A DNA stretch of 64,000 bases from Carnegiea gigantea (Eukaryota; Streptophyta; Magnoliopsida; Caryophyllales; Cactaceae), in assembly GCA_029747015.1 (NCBI GenBank), contig JAKOGI010000002.1, forward strand, positions 3,579,001 through 3,643,000. Direction: 5' to 3'. The position numbers and the translations under genes are program-made. Numbering within the stretch: position 1 is the first letter of the stretch; each line of letters opens with the position of its first letter. The notes beneath the pieces were generated by a model that had not been told where the DNA came from, searched no databases, and was given only the letters and a program-made list of their open reading frames with translations. Shown piece after piece: positions 1 to 11,350 of this stretch.

Positions 1-1731
1 GTAAGTCTTATTGAGCAAACAAAATGGTATGACATTTATTGGAAGAAAATACAAAAAAAGAAGAGAGAGATTGGTTCAATATAGTACTCATAAAATGACT
101 ATTATATCCTTAATTTATTTTTCATTTAAATAAGTAAAAAGGCATTAATCTTTCCCCTTCGTGTACCATTAGCACCCCCACGCACCACCTAGTCACAAAA
201 AGGGACGCCATTGAGGGATTTTCTGGAAACCCATGCCACGATCATCTGCCACTGGCTTGTCCATTGGTGGTACTAGCAGCAGCCCCTTGTGCTTGTCTCG
301 CTCCGTGCTTACTCTTTCCATAACCATTCTCCATTTTAATGGTAATCACCACCAACCTCATCGTATGATGTGAATGGGGCACCACTGTTTGAATAAGGAT
401 ATTACAACTTCAGGAGATTATATGGGACATGAGTTGAGGTCATAATTAGCAAAATACATAATATTGATGGGCAGAGCTAGCATTCAAATCCTACGGTATC
501 GAACTTTACTATATAACACAATTAATATTTGTCTAATTTGCGCTCTAATTTTTTTAATACATTTTCTTCCGTATTTTTTTTATCACATAATATAAAGATA
601 ATGTTGCACTAAATCTATAAAAGATTCCAAATTCATCAAATTCTATCTTCAAGCTCCCAAGTTCGATTTTCAAATTCACAAGTGTATCAAAATTAACTCC
701 TATTTGACTATTTTCAAAATGGTATTAGCATAGTTGTTTGACACAAATTTGTCTAAAATTGCTAAATTAGACACAATAGTTTGCAAAGAATGATTATAAA
801 TTTAAAAAAGAATATTTTTGTCCTTGATTTTGCCTCTAGAGATAAAGTCTTTTATACTATTTTCTTTCTAGGTTGATGTCAATATAAAATAAATTTTCAT
901 TTTAATTTTCTTTTATTTTCACCGACATATCAAACTAGAAGCAAATCCCAAATCTTCCATTTATGCAAGGTGGGGGAATTAATTAAATATTAAATGCTAA
1001 AATTAATGGTAAAAACATTATGTGTCTTAACTAAAAAAAGCAAATTGCAATTACTCAGACTCAAAACACGCAATGCACCCCCAAAACAAGCAAAATCCAC
1101 ACGCCTCACATCACTTCCACACTCCAGGATTGCTATGATGTTTGCAAACCTTAACTAATATTTATTAACATATGTATTTTATTATAAAAAAGCTACAAAA
1201 TCACATATTACTAACACTCAAACACACGACCTATTTCCTACCCAGATAATGTCCAAGTGCCTCACACCACTCAGACACTAAGCACTTGCTGATATAATTC
1301 CGAACTAAATAATATATATAAATTTTGTTTTTGTTTTTTCTAGAAATTCCAAGATTTAAAATTTTTTTCCCAAAAAATTGGAGTGTCAATTAACACCCCT
1401 TGCATTCACATAACTCTACCCATGACTTATCTTGAACTCAGTTACAATTCAAGTCTAATAGATTTATAAAGTTGCAATATGACAAGAATTTAAAATCCAA
1501 AACTTTGAAGTTACATTGTCGGTTTTCACCCCACCCCAGCGCCCCCAAAAAAATCAAATGTGCAAAATACTTATAATTTTGTTTGAAAATCAAGTTTAAC
1601 AGCCAAATAATTTATTGTAATTAAATCAAGTAGGATACATTAATTAGCCAAACATCGCCTGCGCCACTTATTGTCAATCTCCTTTTTCTTGGAAAAGCTC
1701 AAATGTTATGGGCATCTATTGTATAATCTTT
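1..1731. other. AT-rich sequence without a recognisable gene
   Basis: No coding region, LTR or terminal inverted repeat could be supported here. Most of it is AT-rich with homopolymer runs. A 31-codon minus-strand reading frame at 242-334 (ATG to TGA) stands in slightly GC-richer sequence, but it is too short and has no recognised relative. The right edge is the outer border of the LTR element that starts at about 1,732. Confidence 0.5.
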
Positions 1732-2415
1732 TAAACACAAATTTCGAGTCTAAAATAAATCAAGATAAGAAATATAGATAAATTTAATTTGTATTGATTT
1801 CAGAAGATATAGATACAATCTTTGTGTATTTGTTACAAGTAAACAAATAAATAATTCATCTAATTCCATCTCTAATTTATACTTGAAAGAGGGTCGGTTG
1901 ATTTGAATCTCGATCAAGTTGATTGATTTGACTTCCTTTGAATGAATGAATTTGATCTTGAAAGAGGGTCTAAGAGGCTTGATCTCAATTAAGACGAGTT
2001 TTCTTTGATGTTCGATGGTAGACGACATGTGCTTTGATTGTGCTTGTTGTCTTTCTTTAGAGAAATTAGCTCTTTGAGTCTTCAGAATGCCTTCGGAGTG
2101 AATGAATCTTCTACCCCTTAAGTAGTAGATAGTAGTGTTCTATTTATAGGAAATGAATCTCCCTCCCTTTACTAGGGTTTGCGACTTATTCGCCTTCTTG
2201 AGCCATTGATTGGGCCTTTGATTTATTAGTCCATTTGACTGCCGATTTAATAGTCAATTTGACATTTGACTTGGTAGTCCTTGGACTCATGATTTAGTAG
2301 TCTATTCGACTCAATTTATTTAAATAAATTAAATTAATTAAATGGGCTAACCCAAAATAATTAATTTATATTAATTTTCTAATCTGGCACTTTTCATTAT
2401 TTTTTTGTGCCTACA
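1732..2415 (-). repeat. 3' LTR of the TR-GAG element
   Basis: On the minus strand the repeat begins TGTAGGCAC and ends near GTGTTTA. It matches 7509-8199 along its length. A TATA-type box (TATAAATA on the minus strand) lies at 2141-2148. A 92-codon minus-strand ORF (2028-1750) lies inside the LTR and has a counterpart at 7811-7527 in the other LTR, although the start codon there is GTG. Confidence 0.85.
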
Positions 2416-2417
2416 AA

Positions 2418-2430
2418 TTGTCCCCTCGAG
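2418..2430 (-). promoter_or_regulatory. Polypurine tract of the TR-GAG element
   Basis: On the minus strand the sequence CTCGAGGGGACAA directly precedes the 3' LTR. A purine-rich G run next to the 3' LTR is where plus-strand DNA synthesis is primed in LTR elements. Confidence 0.6.
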
Positions 2431-3164
2431 ACTAGTTCACGTACACAACCTTAGTGTTTGAGCGTGACTGATTTCTCGATTATTTTTTATTATTATGAGT
2501 AGGCCCTGCATCAGATTTGGTGCAATTTTATACGATGCAATCTTCAATATATTTATTTCTCTTGCCCAAAATATGAAGATTTACTAACGTAATTAAGCAT
2601 CTTTCCTTAATTTGAAGACTACGCGTTACATATAATTTTTTTTCCGTAAGACTCGCCCTTCTATCTCTCCTTTTCCTCTCTCCCCTTTCTCGTTCCCCTT
2701 GCTCTCTCCGTGGAAGCTTTCTTATGGGGATGCATGCGGGTGCCGCATGACATGGAAACAAAGACGAAGTCCTCGGTGAGGACGCATAACATGGAAACGA
2801 AGACGAAGAGGACATGCCGCAGAACATGGGGTAGCTGCAAAACATGGGATACCTATTGCAAATAAGTTCCCGCTTTAGAGAAATTTCATTCTCAATAGCC
2901 ATTGCTGATTTCGTAACCAGAGGAATACGTCGTAACCCGATAACTGCAGAAGATGAGAGCATCTCATTGCAAATAATTTCTCGCATCAACACATTGGAGA
3001 AATTTGCGTTCAATGATTCCCCAATGCTGTATCGCATGGTTTTCCAACAAACCGTTGTGTTTCTTTTTGGTCGTTTTGTGGTGCTTTGTCTTTTCTTTTG
3101 GTTTTACTTTTTTTTGGGGGGGGGGGATGCAGGCTGGTATACGAGGCCTCACTCTTTGAATCAA
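2431..3164 (-). other. Non-coding 3' internal region of the TR-GAG element
   Basis: This is sequence between the polypurine tract and the tandem repeats. It has purine/pyrimidine-biased stretches and a run of nine or more G near 3120. The reading frames across it are low in complexity and resemble no retroelement enzyme. Confidence 0.4.
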
Positions 3165-3670
3165 TAATGCTTCTAAGGTGAACATACTCAAAGGAGAAAA
3201 TTCTTCACAAGGCGAATTTTGATTTAATATCGGTTAACTTTTGAATGTATACCCATTTTGGGTGCATTAACGGGTTAAACTTGAATCCTTCTAAGGTGAA
3301 CTTCCCAAAGGCGAAAATTCTAGACAAATTCTCGACAAGGCAAATTTTGATTTGATTATCGGTTAACCTTTGAATGTATAACCCTTGGGGGTACATCAAC
3401 AGGTTGATCTTGAATTTCCTCATAAGGCGAACTTTCTAAGGTGAAAATTCTCAAAAAGCAAATTTGATTTAACATTGGCTAATCTTTGAATGTTTAACCC
3501 TTTTGAGTACATCAATGGGTTAACCTTGAACCCTCCTAAGGCGAACTTCCCAAAGGCGAAAATTCTTTACAAGGCGATTTTGATTTAATATCGGTTAACC
3601 TTTGAAAGTATAACCCTTTTGGGTACATCAACGGGTTAACCTTGTATCCTCCAAAGGTAAAAATCCTTTG
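3165..3670. repeat. Tandem repeat, about 116-130 bp unit, about 4 copies
   Basis: The phrase GGTTAACCTTTGAATGTAT recurs with small changes at about 3231, 3361, 3477 and 3593, a spacing of 130, 116 and 116 bp. Each unit also holds GGGTACATCAACGGGTTAA-like and AAGGCGAA-like phrases. It lies in the 3' internal part of the TR-GAG element and is non-coding. Confidence 0.85.
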
Positions 3671-3949
3671 TTTGTTGAAGAGTCTCTACTTGCATTTGCT
3701 CCTATCTTTCTTTCTTTTTTTTTTTCATGCTTTGCAGGTTTGTCATTTGAAATGTCGGATGCTTAAAGCTTTGGACTAAATGGATCATTTTCTCTTTGAC
3801 TTACCATACGAAAGTTTTTTTATTTTTTTATTTTTTTCTTGAATAGGTCCACCTTGAGTGACTTTCCCTATTTTTCCCACCCTTGGATGGCGTGCTTGTG
3901 CGAGTCTGCCTCGGGTGACTTTTCCTATTATAAGGATGGAAGTCACGTT

Positions 3950-4560
3950 GTTGTCGCCACCAACTCGAAGGAAGGGGGCGTACATCGACAACACGAAGGA
4001 GGAGGTTATGGCGATATTACTACCAACTTGAGGGAGGATCCCTGCGTTGCCAACATGAGGGAGGAGGTTATGGTGTCGTTGCTCGCAACTTGAAGGAGGA
4101 GCCCTGCATTGCCAACATGAAGGAGAAGGTTATAGTGCTGTTTCTACCAACTTAAGGGAGGAGCCCTGCGTTGCCAACATGAAGGAGGAGGTTATGGAGT
4201 CATCGCTACCAATTTGAAGGAGGAGCCCTATGTTGCCAATATGAAGGAGGAGGTTATGGTGCTATTTCTATCAACTTGAGGGAGGAGCTCTGTGTTGCCA
4301 ACATGAAGGAGGAGGTTACGATGATGTTCTACCAACTTGAGGGAGGAGCCCTGCGTTGCCAACATGAAAGAGGAGGTTACGGCGTCGTCGCTACCAACTT
4401 GAAGGAGAGAGGAGCCCTGCGTTGCCAACATGAAGGAGCACGTTACGGCGTCGTGGCTACCAACTTGAAGGAGGAGGTTATGGCACCGTCGCTACCAACT
4501 TGAAGGAAAAGACCTATGTTGTCATTGATGCTAACTCAAAGAGGAGGTGGACATCTTGAA
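3950..4560. repeat. Tandem repeat, 62 bp unit, about 9 copies
   Basis: GTTGCCAACATGA-like phrases start at about 4046, 4108, 4170, 4232, 4294, 4355 and 4421, a period of 61-66 bp and mostly exactly 62. Each unit also has GAGGAGGTTATGG and TACCAACTTGAAGGAG phrases. Because 62 is not a multiple of three, the array cannot encode a repeated peptide. It belongs to the TR-GAG element. Confidence 0.9.
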
Positions 4561-4639
4561 CAAGGAGGCTGTAGCGCTATTATCACCAAGTCAAAGGAAA
4601 AGACATATGTCACCATTGCCCCCAATTTGAACGAGTTCT

Positions 4640-5720
4640 AAGAATCTGCAACGCTTTTGTGACAATTTAACGTCTTCTTGGATGAAATAAATATTTGCTC
4701 AATGACTTGAGAATCAGCAACTTCGATGATTTGTGGGTCTTGAACTTTGAAGACTTAGGCTCTTCTTAAATTTCAAAGCCTTAGGAGTCTTAAGCTTTTG
4801 ATAACTTGATAGTTCTAAACTTTGATGACTTCAGAGTTTTTACCCTTGAGGACTTAGGAGTCTTGCCTTGGATGAATTGCGATGACTTTGACATCTTGGG
4901 ATTTGAAGACTTAGGAGTCTTTATCTTCAATGACTTGGAGTCTTGAGAGTCTTGAACTTGGAGACTTAATTGTCTTTAATTTTGATGACTTGAGAGTTTT
5001 TATCTTCAATGACTTGTGAGTCTTAAACTTAGGAGATTTAAGAGTCTTTAATATTGATGACTTGAGAGTCTTTGTTTTTTATAACTTGTGAGCCTTGAAC
5101 TTGGGAGACTTAGTTGTCTTTAATTTTGATAACTTGAGAGTCTTTTTCTTTGATGACTTGTGAGTCTTGAACTTAGAAAACTTAAGAGTATTTGATTTTG
5201 ATGACTTGAGAGTCTTTCTCTAAGACTTTGATAACTTGTGAGTCTTGAATTTAGGAGACTTAAGAGTCTTTGATTTTGATGACTTGAGAGTCTTTCTCTT
5301 TGATGACATGTGAGTCTTGAACTTGTGAGACCTAAGAGTCTTGATTTTGATGGCTTTTGATTTTGATGACTTGAGGGTCTTTATCTTCAATGACTTATGA
5401 GTCATTGAATTCACGTCAAAATTTATAATTTTGTTGACTTGATAGTCTTTAGGCGACTTGGAAGTCTTTAAATTTGATGGCTTGAGCGTCCTACGGGTGA
5501 CTTGATAATCTGTGCTGACTTGAGAGTCTAGAAGTTGGGACTTGGAAGTCTTAAGGGTGACTTGAGAGTCAAAATTGTTTTATGACTTGGGAGTTTTTAG
5601 GAGTGACTTGAAAGTCTTCAACTCTTCATCAAGCATATAGCTATGTTGCGTTGGAAGTCTTGATTGTTTGGCTTAATAGCCTTTAAGTGACTTGAACGTC
5701 TGCTCCTTAAATGCTGATTT
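4640..5720. repeat. Degenerate repeat built on GACTTGAGAGTCTT
   Basis: Short phrases such as GACTTGAGAGTCTT, GACTTGTGAGTCTTGAAC and TTTGATTTTGATGAC alternate irregularly, with a compound spacing of about 60-80 bp. Read on the minus strand, part of it gives a Lys/Ser/Thr-rich frame (5414-5220), but no conserved domain. It sits just downstream of gag in the element. Confidence 0.8.
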
Positions 5721-5769
5721 TGGGTTGCTCCTCTTGCAAAGCATTTTGCAATATGATCTTAATAGACGA

Positions 5770-7502
5770 TCAATCAGATTCTTCAGTGTCTTCTTCATCT
5801 AATGCGATCTTTTCTTCCTTTGCAAGTTGTAGGACTTGTCCCCTGAATGTCTTGCACTTCTCTATGGGACGACTGATGATTCTATGATACTTGTAATATT
5901 TGGGATCATTAGTTCTTTCAATTTCTTCAGGACGCCTTGACTTTAGGAGTTTTATAAGCTCCTTCTCGAGAAGTTTACGAAGAATTTCTGATGCATCAGA
6001 CTCAGAATAAAGACATTCATTCTCTTCATAGCCTCTAAGCATGGAGCCTTTACTTCTGAGCAATGTCACTAATTCACCATCATCGAGTCGTCTTCCATAG
6101 TAGGCGATTGTAAGCTCCATATCATGAGCTTATGTTCCTAGTTCTTGGAAAGTCTTGGGCTTGTTTACCTGCAAATAAGATATTCCACTCCATTCCTTGA
6201 GCACACATCTCAATAGCAGAGGATTCAGGCAAGTGATCCTTGTAGTTTAAAGAGAGGCCACGCCAACGGTTAATATATTCCATGACTGGCTCCTCATCCC
6301 ATTGCCCAGTGTTAGTCAACTCACTTATGTTAACTACACGATGTGTGCTCTAGAAGCGATTCATGAACTCACTTTTGATTTGCCCCCAGCTATTAATGGA
6401 CTCAGAGGCTAGGTCTGTATAGCAGTCAAATACAATTCCTATAAAGGATCACACAAACTGTTTCACCAATTGGTCTCCTTCAGTACCAGTGTCACTGTAG
6501 GTTTCGATGAAGTAAGCGATGCGTTGTTTGGAGTTACTCTTGCCATCAAATTGTTGGAACTTAGATGGTTGATAGCCATGAGGCATACGAAATGCATCGA
6601 TCCTCTTTGTATAAGGTTTCTTATAAGTGAGCTTTACAAGAATTTCCTCCCAGATGAGCCTTCACTGCATCAGCTATCAAGTTTTGAATTTGCTCAACCG
6701 ACATTGAGTTTAAGGTTGAATTGTTTTTTGATTTGCGTCCATTGTTAGACTCCTTGCTATGATTGGACTCTTTTTTAGAATCTTCACCACCTGAGCATTT
6801 GTTCGAGACTTTAGATGACCACTTCCCTACCTTCTTTTTCAAATCAATAATTTGCTTATTTTGACGCTTGATTTAAGCATCCTTCTCTTCACTTTCCTTG
6901 GAGAGTCTTTCTGGAGTTGCTTTTATATTTGCCAATTCTTCTTCCAAGTTGATAGCCTCTGTCACCATGAATGACATGACAACAATGTCAGCGGATTCGA
7001 CTTCAATGTTTGAGAAAAGTGAATCCCTTGGAGTTGCTGAGGAAGAATCACTGCTACCATGGTCATACTCCTCCTCACCAAAGGGTTGGAAGACAGAATT
7101 GGTGTAGGGTTGGCATTTATCCAGTCTACAGCGTCCTTATATTGAAGATAGTAAAAGATTCCAGCTTCAAATTAAGGAGAAAAGCAGTTTAATTGACTCC
7201 ATGAACATGCAAGTTAGATAAAATTTTTGAATTTTGCATGACTGCAAAGTTGGAGCCACAACTTGTTGTTCTGGGATGATGGATGCAGCAACTTCGGTCA
7301 TGCTCCTAGTCATTACTCCAGTGCTTTGATTGCCAGATGCAATACTAGCCGTTGTGGATCTTTCAGATGTAGATCCGATAGCTTCCTTCTTCGAAGGTTG
7401 AAGGATGGCGTTTACGGGAGTCATGTCTTCTTCAAAGGAATGTAGAACTAGTTTGCTTGGAGAAAGAGATGAGCGGCAAAGAAGTCCCACCAGGCATGCC
7501 AA
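5770..7502 (-). pseudogene. Degenerate gag of the TR-GAG element
   Basis: Gag is the structural protein that packages retrotransposon RNA. On the minus strand the pieces follow in family order. First comes an N-terminal part (about 7445-7200) with a TRSMTEV motif. Then a segment ends in SVEQIQNLIADAVKAHLGG (about 6842-6630). Next is the retrotransposon gag core at 6319-6122 with INRWRGLSLNYKDHLPE and AIEMCAQGM. Last is a C-terminal part at 6120-5770 with DPKYYKYHR-type sequence and an acidic end. These match the gag domain common in plant Ty3/gypsy-type TR-GAG proteins. Several frame changes and stops separate the pieces, so no full protein can be made, and the true start codon is uncertain. 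Confidence 0.75.
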
Positions 7503-7504
7503 AA
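7486..7504 (-). promoter_or_regulatory. Probable primer-binding site of the TR-GAG element
   Basis: On the minus strand TGGCATGCCTGGTGGGA begins a few bases inside the 5' LTR. It starts with TGG, as expected for pairing with the CCA end of a tRNA. I cannot name the primer tRNA with confidence. Confidence 0.45.
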
Positions 7505-7508
7505 TTTA

Positions 7509-8199
7509 TAAACACAAATTTCAGGTCTAAAATAAATTAAGACAAGAAATATGGACAAATTTAATTTGTATTGATTTCAGAAGATATAGGTACAATATCT
7601 GTGTATTTGTTACAAGCAAGCAAATAAATAATTCCTCTGATTTGATATCCAATTTGTACTTGAAAGAGGATCGGTTGACTTGAATCCCGATCAAGTTAAT
7701 TGATTTAACTTTCTTTGAATGAATTTCAGTGAATTTGATCTTGAAAGAGGGCCTAAGAGACTTGATCTCAATCAAGACGAGTTTTTTTTGATCTTCGGTG
7801 GTAGACGACACATGCTTTGATTGTGCTTATTGTCTTCCTTTAGAGAAATTACCCATTTGAGTCTTCAAAATGCTTTCAGAGTGAATGAATCTTCCACCCC
7901 CTCAATAGGAGGTAGTAATGCTCTATCTATAGGAAACGAATCCCCCTCCCCTTACTAAGATTTGCCACTTATTCGCCTTCTTGGGCCGTTGATTGGGCCT
8001 TTTACTTATTAGTCCACTTGACTAGCGATTTAATAGTCAATTTGATCTTTGACTTGGTAGTCGTTTCAGTTATGACTTAGTAGTCAATTTGACCCAATTT
8101 ATTTAAATAAATTAAATTAATTAAATGGGTTAACCGAAAACAATTAATTTAGATTAATTTTCTAATGTGGCACTTTTCATTATTTTTTTTGTGCCTACA
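7509..8199 (-). repeat. 5' LTR of the TR-GAG element
   Basis: This is the partner of 1732-2415, with the same ends (TGTAGGCAC on the minus strand at 8199). The TATA-like box of the other LTR is altered here (TATAGATAG on the minus strand, near 7925-7932), so this promoter copy is probably weakened. Confidence 0.85.
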
Positions 8200-8756
8200 A
8201 ATCCATGGGTAAGGTGTATAAAAATATGAGTTTCAAAACTCAACAGACAAGCAAAACCAAGAGGGATAAGACTACTCAAATCCTAAAAACAAAGTTAGGA
8301 GCTTGACTTATTAGGAAAGATCCATCAAATGAGATAATAAGAAGGAGAAAAAAGAGAGAGACCACGAGGAACGAAAAAGAAAGGAGGTCAGGAGAGGGAG
8401 GGAGTGTCGAGGGTGCATACTAGCATCACTTGCGAAATCATTAGTGGCTGTCGATCCCTTGGTGCAGTCTTTCAACCACTTGGTTGTCTTTTACTAGTCC
8501 AGCCGATAGTTGTGACGGTAGCGATGGTGGAGAAGAGGGGGAAGGGTTAATTTTTTTTACAAAATAGGGCGAAAATAAAGTAAGAAGTGCACAATCATCG
8601 CTTTATGACTAAATTATAACTAACTCTAAAGGTGAGCTTACTAAAGATCCAGTCCCGAATTTGAAAAATAATGTTGCTAACTCTTGGACTGATAACTCAC
8701 GTGAGAGATAAAAACTCTTTCATGAAGGAAATTGACCAACTTTAGAGATATAGAAT
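8200..8756. other. No recognisable feature
   Basis: Purine-rich and mixed sequence between the TR-GAG element and the first copy of the duplicated segment. I see no coding potential and no terminal repeats. Confidence 0.4.
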
Positions 8757-9157
8757 TGCAACGATTAGGCTAGGCCATATGAATTGGTCTGACTCATCAC
8801 ATCATCTTGAGAAGCATTTACCTCTCTTGGGTTCCTAGGTGTAAAAATTTGTCAGGAAATGTGCGAAACCCTTGAGTGAACGAAACAAAGAGCCAAAGCC
8901 CACCAAGATAGCCAGTCAGGAAATTTTCAGGAAATGTGTGACAGCCCTAAGTCAACCGCTTTCTAGAAAATCTTCCTCTAAGCAAGATAGGGCAGAATGA
9001 AGACGAGACAAATGATTCCATTTGGAAGTTAACTTCATGTTGATAATAGAGATGATGAAATGCAAGAGACATAGTTTAGGATTTCTAGGGCTTCTAATAT
9101 GATACAAGGGCATGAGTTACCCATGGGAGTCCTACAGTATTTACATTAGTGTAGGGT

Positions 9158-10010
9158 CAATGGTGGATCTAGATGTTTAGAATAGTGGGTGTCCATCTAT
9201 TAACATTGTCACTAATGTATAATACCAATAAAAAAAAAGAAATTATAAGATACATATTATGGTAGTTTATTTTGTACAAGTAGTAATAATATACCTCACT
9301 TTTCTACTCCCAAAAAAAACTATGGTACCTTTACTACTACATTTGTTCTTTACGGTTTTTCGTATTTTGAATTTGATATATAAATTATGCGAAATCACAG
9401 AATGTTACGATTATGTAGCATTTACTAAAACCGTTAGTTACAAAGAACAAATCATCAGCACCAAGCAATAAAACCAAAAACAAATTGACACATGATGTGA
9501 ACCTATCAAACATGAAATACAACTACAAATAAGCAATTTACACTGGTTAATCGCACCAAAAGAGGGGAAAAAGCATCAAGTTCAAATCAATCATTAGTGC
9601 CAAATTAAAGAAAAATCTGTGTCAAGAACACATTGCAACTAAACAGCCGAAAAAATGAATAATAACAATAAAAGAACGTTAAACAAATTAGAATTAGAAT
9701 AAATTTAAAGTTTAAACTCCAGATACGAGGGGTTGGGAGGGGGAAAAATTTGGGTTTGGATACATTTAATTTAATTTTACTTTTTTTTATCAAATTTCAA
9801 CTTTATAACTGTGCTTTTGATATTTAAAAAAATAAAAAAATATCACTACATAAGCTAGATATATTTAAGGAGTATCATTAATTTTTAAAACACTAATTTA
9901 GGAGTGTCCATATATGTCAATTTAATCACATTTAAAATAAGTCATTAAATTTTTTCGGGGGGAGAGGGGTGTCCATGGACACCCCTTCCCTAGTAGTAGA
10001 TCCGCCCATG
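9158..10010. mobile_element. hAT-like non-autonomous DNA transposon
   Basis: The 853 bp element has inverted ends: CAATGGTGGATCTAG on the left and, as reverse complement of the right end, CATGGGCGGATCTACTA, followed inwards by GGGTGTCCA on both sides. It is flanked by near-matching 8-bp duplications (TGTAGGGT at 9150-9157, TGCGGGGT at 10011-10018). The empty site survives once in copy B near 30044 as TGAGGGGT. An 8-bp duplication and GGCGGATCTA-type ends fit the hAT superfamily. No transposase is visible. Confidence 0.8.
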
Positions 10011-10234
10011 TGCGGGGTTAAAATGAATTTACTACATTGGATTTAATTTGGATTTAATCATGTGTAGGAGGCTAATAAAGGTATGATAATCTCCATTGCA
10101 CCAGAAAAGGATTATCCCATATGTCCCTTTATCGACTGGTTGCAGAGAAATTTCTATTGCAGAGAGCCAGCGAAGAATGCTTGTGTGTTTCATAGATAAA
10201 TTGGTATTCTTAGTCATGAAAAAGTGATAAATTG

Positions 10235-10535
10235 TATTCCCTCCTCCTCACTGCGATTATCAGAATTTCTACTTTCGTTTGTCCCAAAAAATTGTCAGCT
10301 TTAATTACTTAGATTGGGACATTAAATAGTTGGACGATTTTACCCCTAGTACGTTGGAATTTTAAATAGTTACACAATTAATTAATGCTTTTTTTGTTGA
10401 AAAATCATAAAGATGACAAGGTTAATTTAGGGATAATATTTTTTGTTATGGGTAAACTCAAATAATAGGTGGACTTCTTAAAATGCAGGCTTTTCTTTTT
10501 TTTACTATGACAGCCATAGCGGAATAGAAGGAATA
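10235..10535. mobile_element. Stowaway-like MITE in copy A
   Basis: The ends read TATTCCCTCC on the left and TATTCCTTCT as reverse complement on the right, resembling the CTCCCTCCGT termini of Stowaway elements (Tc1/mariner superfamily, TA target). The same element is in copy B at 30260-31190, so it was there before the two copies separated. About 300 bp, non-coding. Confidence 0.65.
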
Positions 10536-10612
10536 CTTATTTTTCCCAGTTCTTATCCAAACCGACCAATGTTTTATCTATTAAATCACTACAAATAGGG
10601 GGTTGCCCCCAG

Positions 10613-11350
10613 TAGGGGTGTTCATGGTTCGGGCACCCGAATCAAAGGAGATTTCGGTTCGGGTACCCGAAATTTCGGGTTGGCAAAATGGTGAACCGTA
10701 TCCGAACCGAAATTTTCGGGTACCCGAAAATTTCGGTTCGGGTTTTTGGTTACCCTTTCTAAAATATTTTTTCCCGAAAATTTCGGTTCGGGTTTTTGGT
10801 TACCTAATAATCCATTTTTTCTAAAATATTTTTTCCTACTTTGCCTAATAATTTTATTGTACCCATAATATAATTATTTCTATTTATACTATAAAAAGTT
10901 GTTGTATTGAGCTAAGTTGCACTTTAAATTATTACACAATATGACAGTATAACCGGATATCTTATCACCATTCACATTTCAATTAATCTACACTTCCATA
11001 AGGCATAAGCTTGTTAACATCATATTCATGCCCAACACATTCAAATAAAATAATGCAACGAAGTCAAAGTACTTGTCTTCTTCGGGTTTCTGAATACTTG
11101 ACTTACAAAGTCTTTAGGGAATGGATGATATAAAAAAAGTTTTGAAAAAGTTTTAAAAAAAGTTTCGGATTTTCGGGCACCCGAATATTCAAAATGCCCG
11201 AACCATATTCGAACCAATAACCGAAAAAAAAATTGGTTCGGTACCCGTACCAAAATTTTCAAATATTTCGATTCGGGTACCCGAGATTTCGGATGAGGTA
11301 GCGAGTTTTCGATTCGAATTATTAGTTACGGATATTTTTGAACAGCCTTA
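10613..11350. mobile_element. hAT-like MITE rich in TTCGGGTACCCGAA palindromes
   Basis: The element runs from TAGGGGTGTTCA to a right end whose reverse complement is TAAGGCTGTTCA. The flanks are similar 8-bp sequences, GCCCCCAG (10605-10612) and GCCCCAGG (11351-11358). Copy B has this point uninterrupted near 31240. Subterminal regions at about 10634-10745 and 11165-11300 hold many TTCGGGTACCCGAA-type palindromes. Subterminal arrays of short motifs are typical binding sites for hAT transposases. No transposase gene is present. Confidence 0.8.

Larger units (their letters stand above)
1732..8199 (-). mobile_element. Non-autonomous LTR retrotransposon with gag only (TR-GAG type)
   Basis: Two direct repeats of about 690 bp (1732-2415 and 7509-8199) bound about 5.1 kb. 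On the minus strand the order is 5' LTR (8199-7509), primer-binding-like site, degenerate gag (about 7502-5770), three blocks of tandem repeats (5720-3165), polypurine tract (2430-2418) and 3' LTR. No protease, reverse transcriptase, RNase H or integrase is visible. Plant elements with LTRs and only a gag gene are known as TR-GAG elements and are thought to depend on enzymes of relatives. The LTRs differ at many positions by eye and gag is broken, so this is an old copy. I could not define a clean target-site duplication; the LTR ends are good to a few bases. Confidence 0.85.

Noticed and set aside
242..334. Small minus-strand ORF of 30 codons with a Gly/Ala/Gln-rich peptide
   Set aside because: It is too short, has no recognised relative and no promoter or exon context that would support a gene.
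3839..4503. ORFs with repeated CQHE..GYG..ATNLKE-type peptides
   Set aside because: They come from the 62 bp tandem repeat. The unit is not a multiple of three, so the frame is not kept between units.
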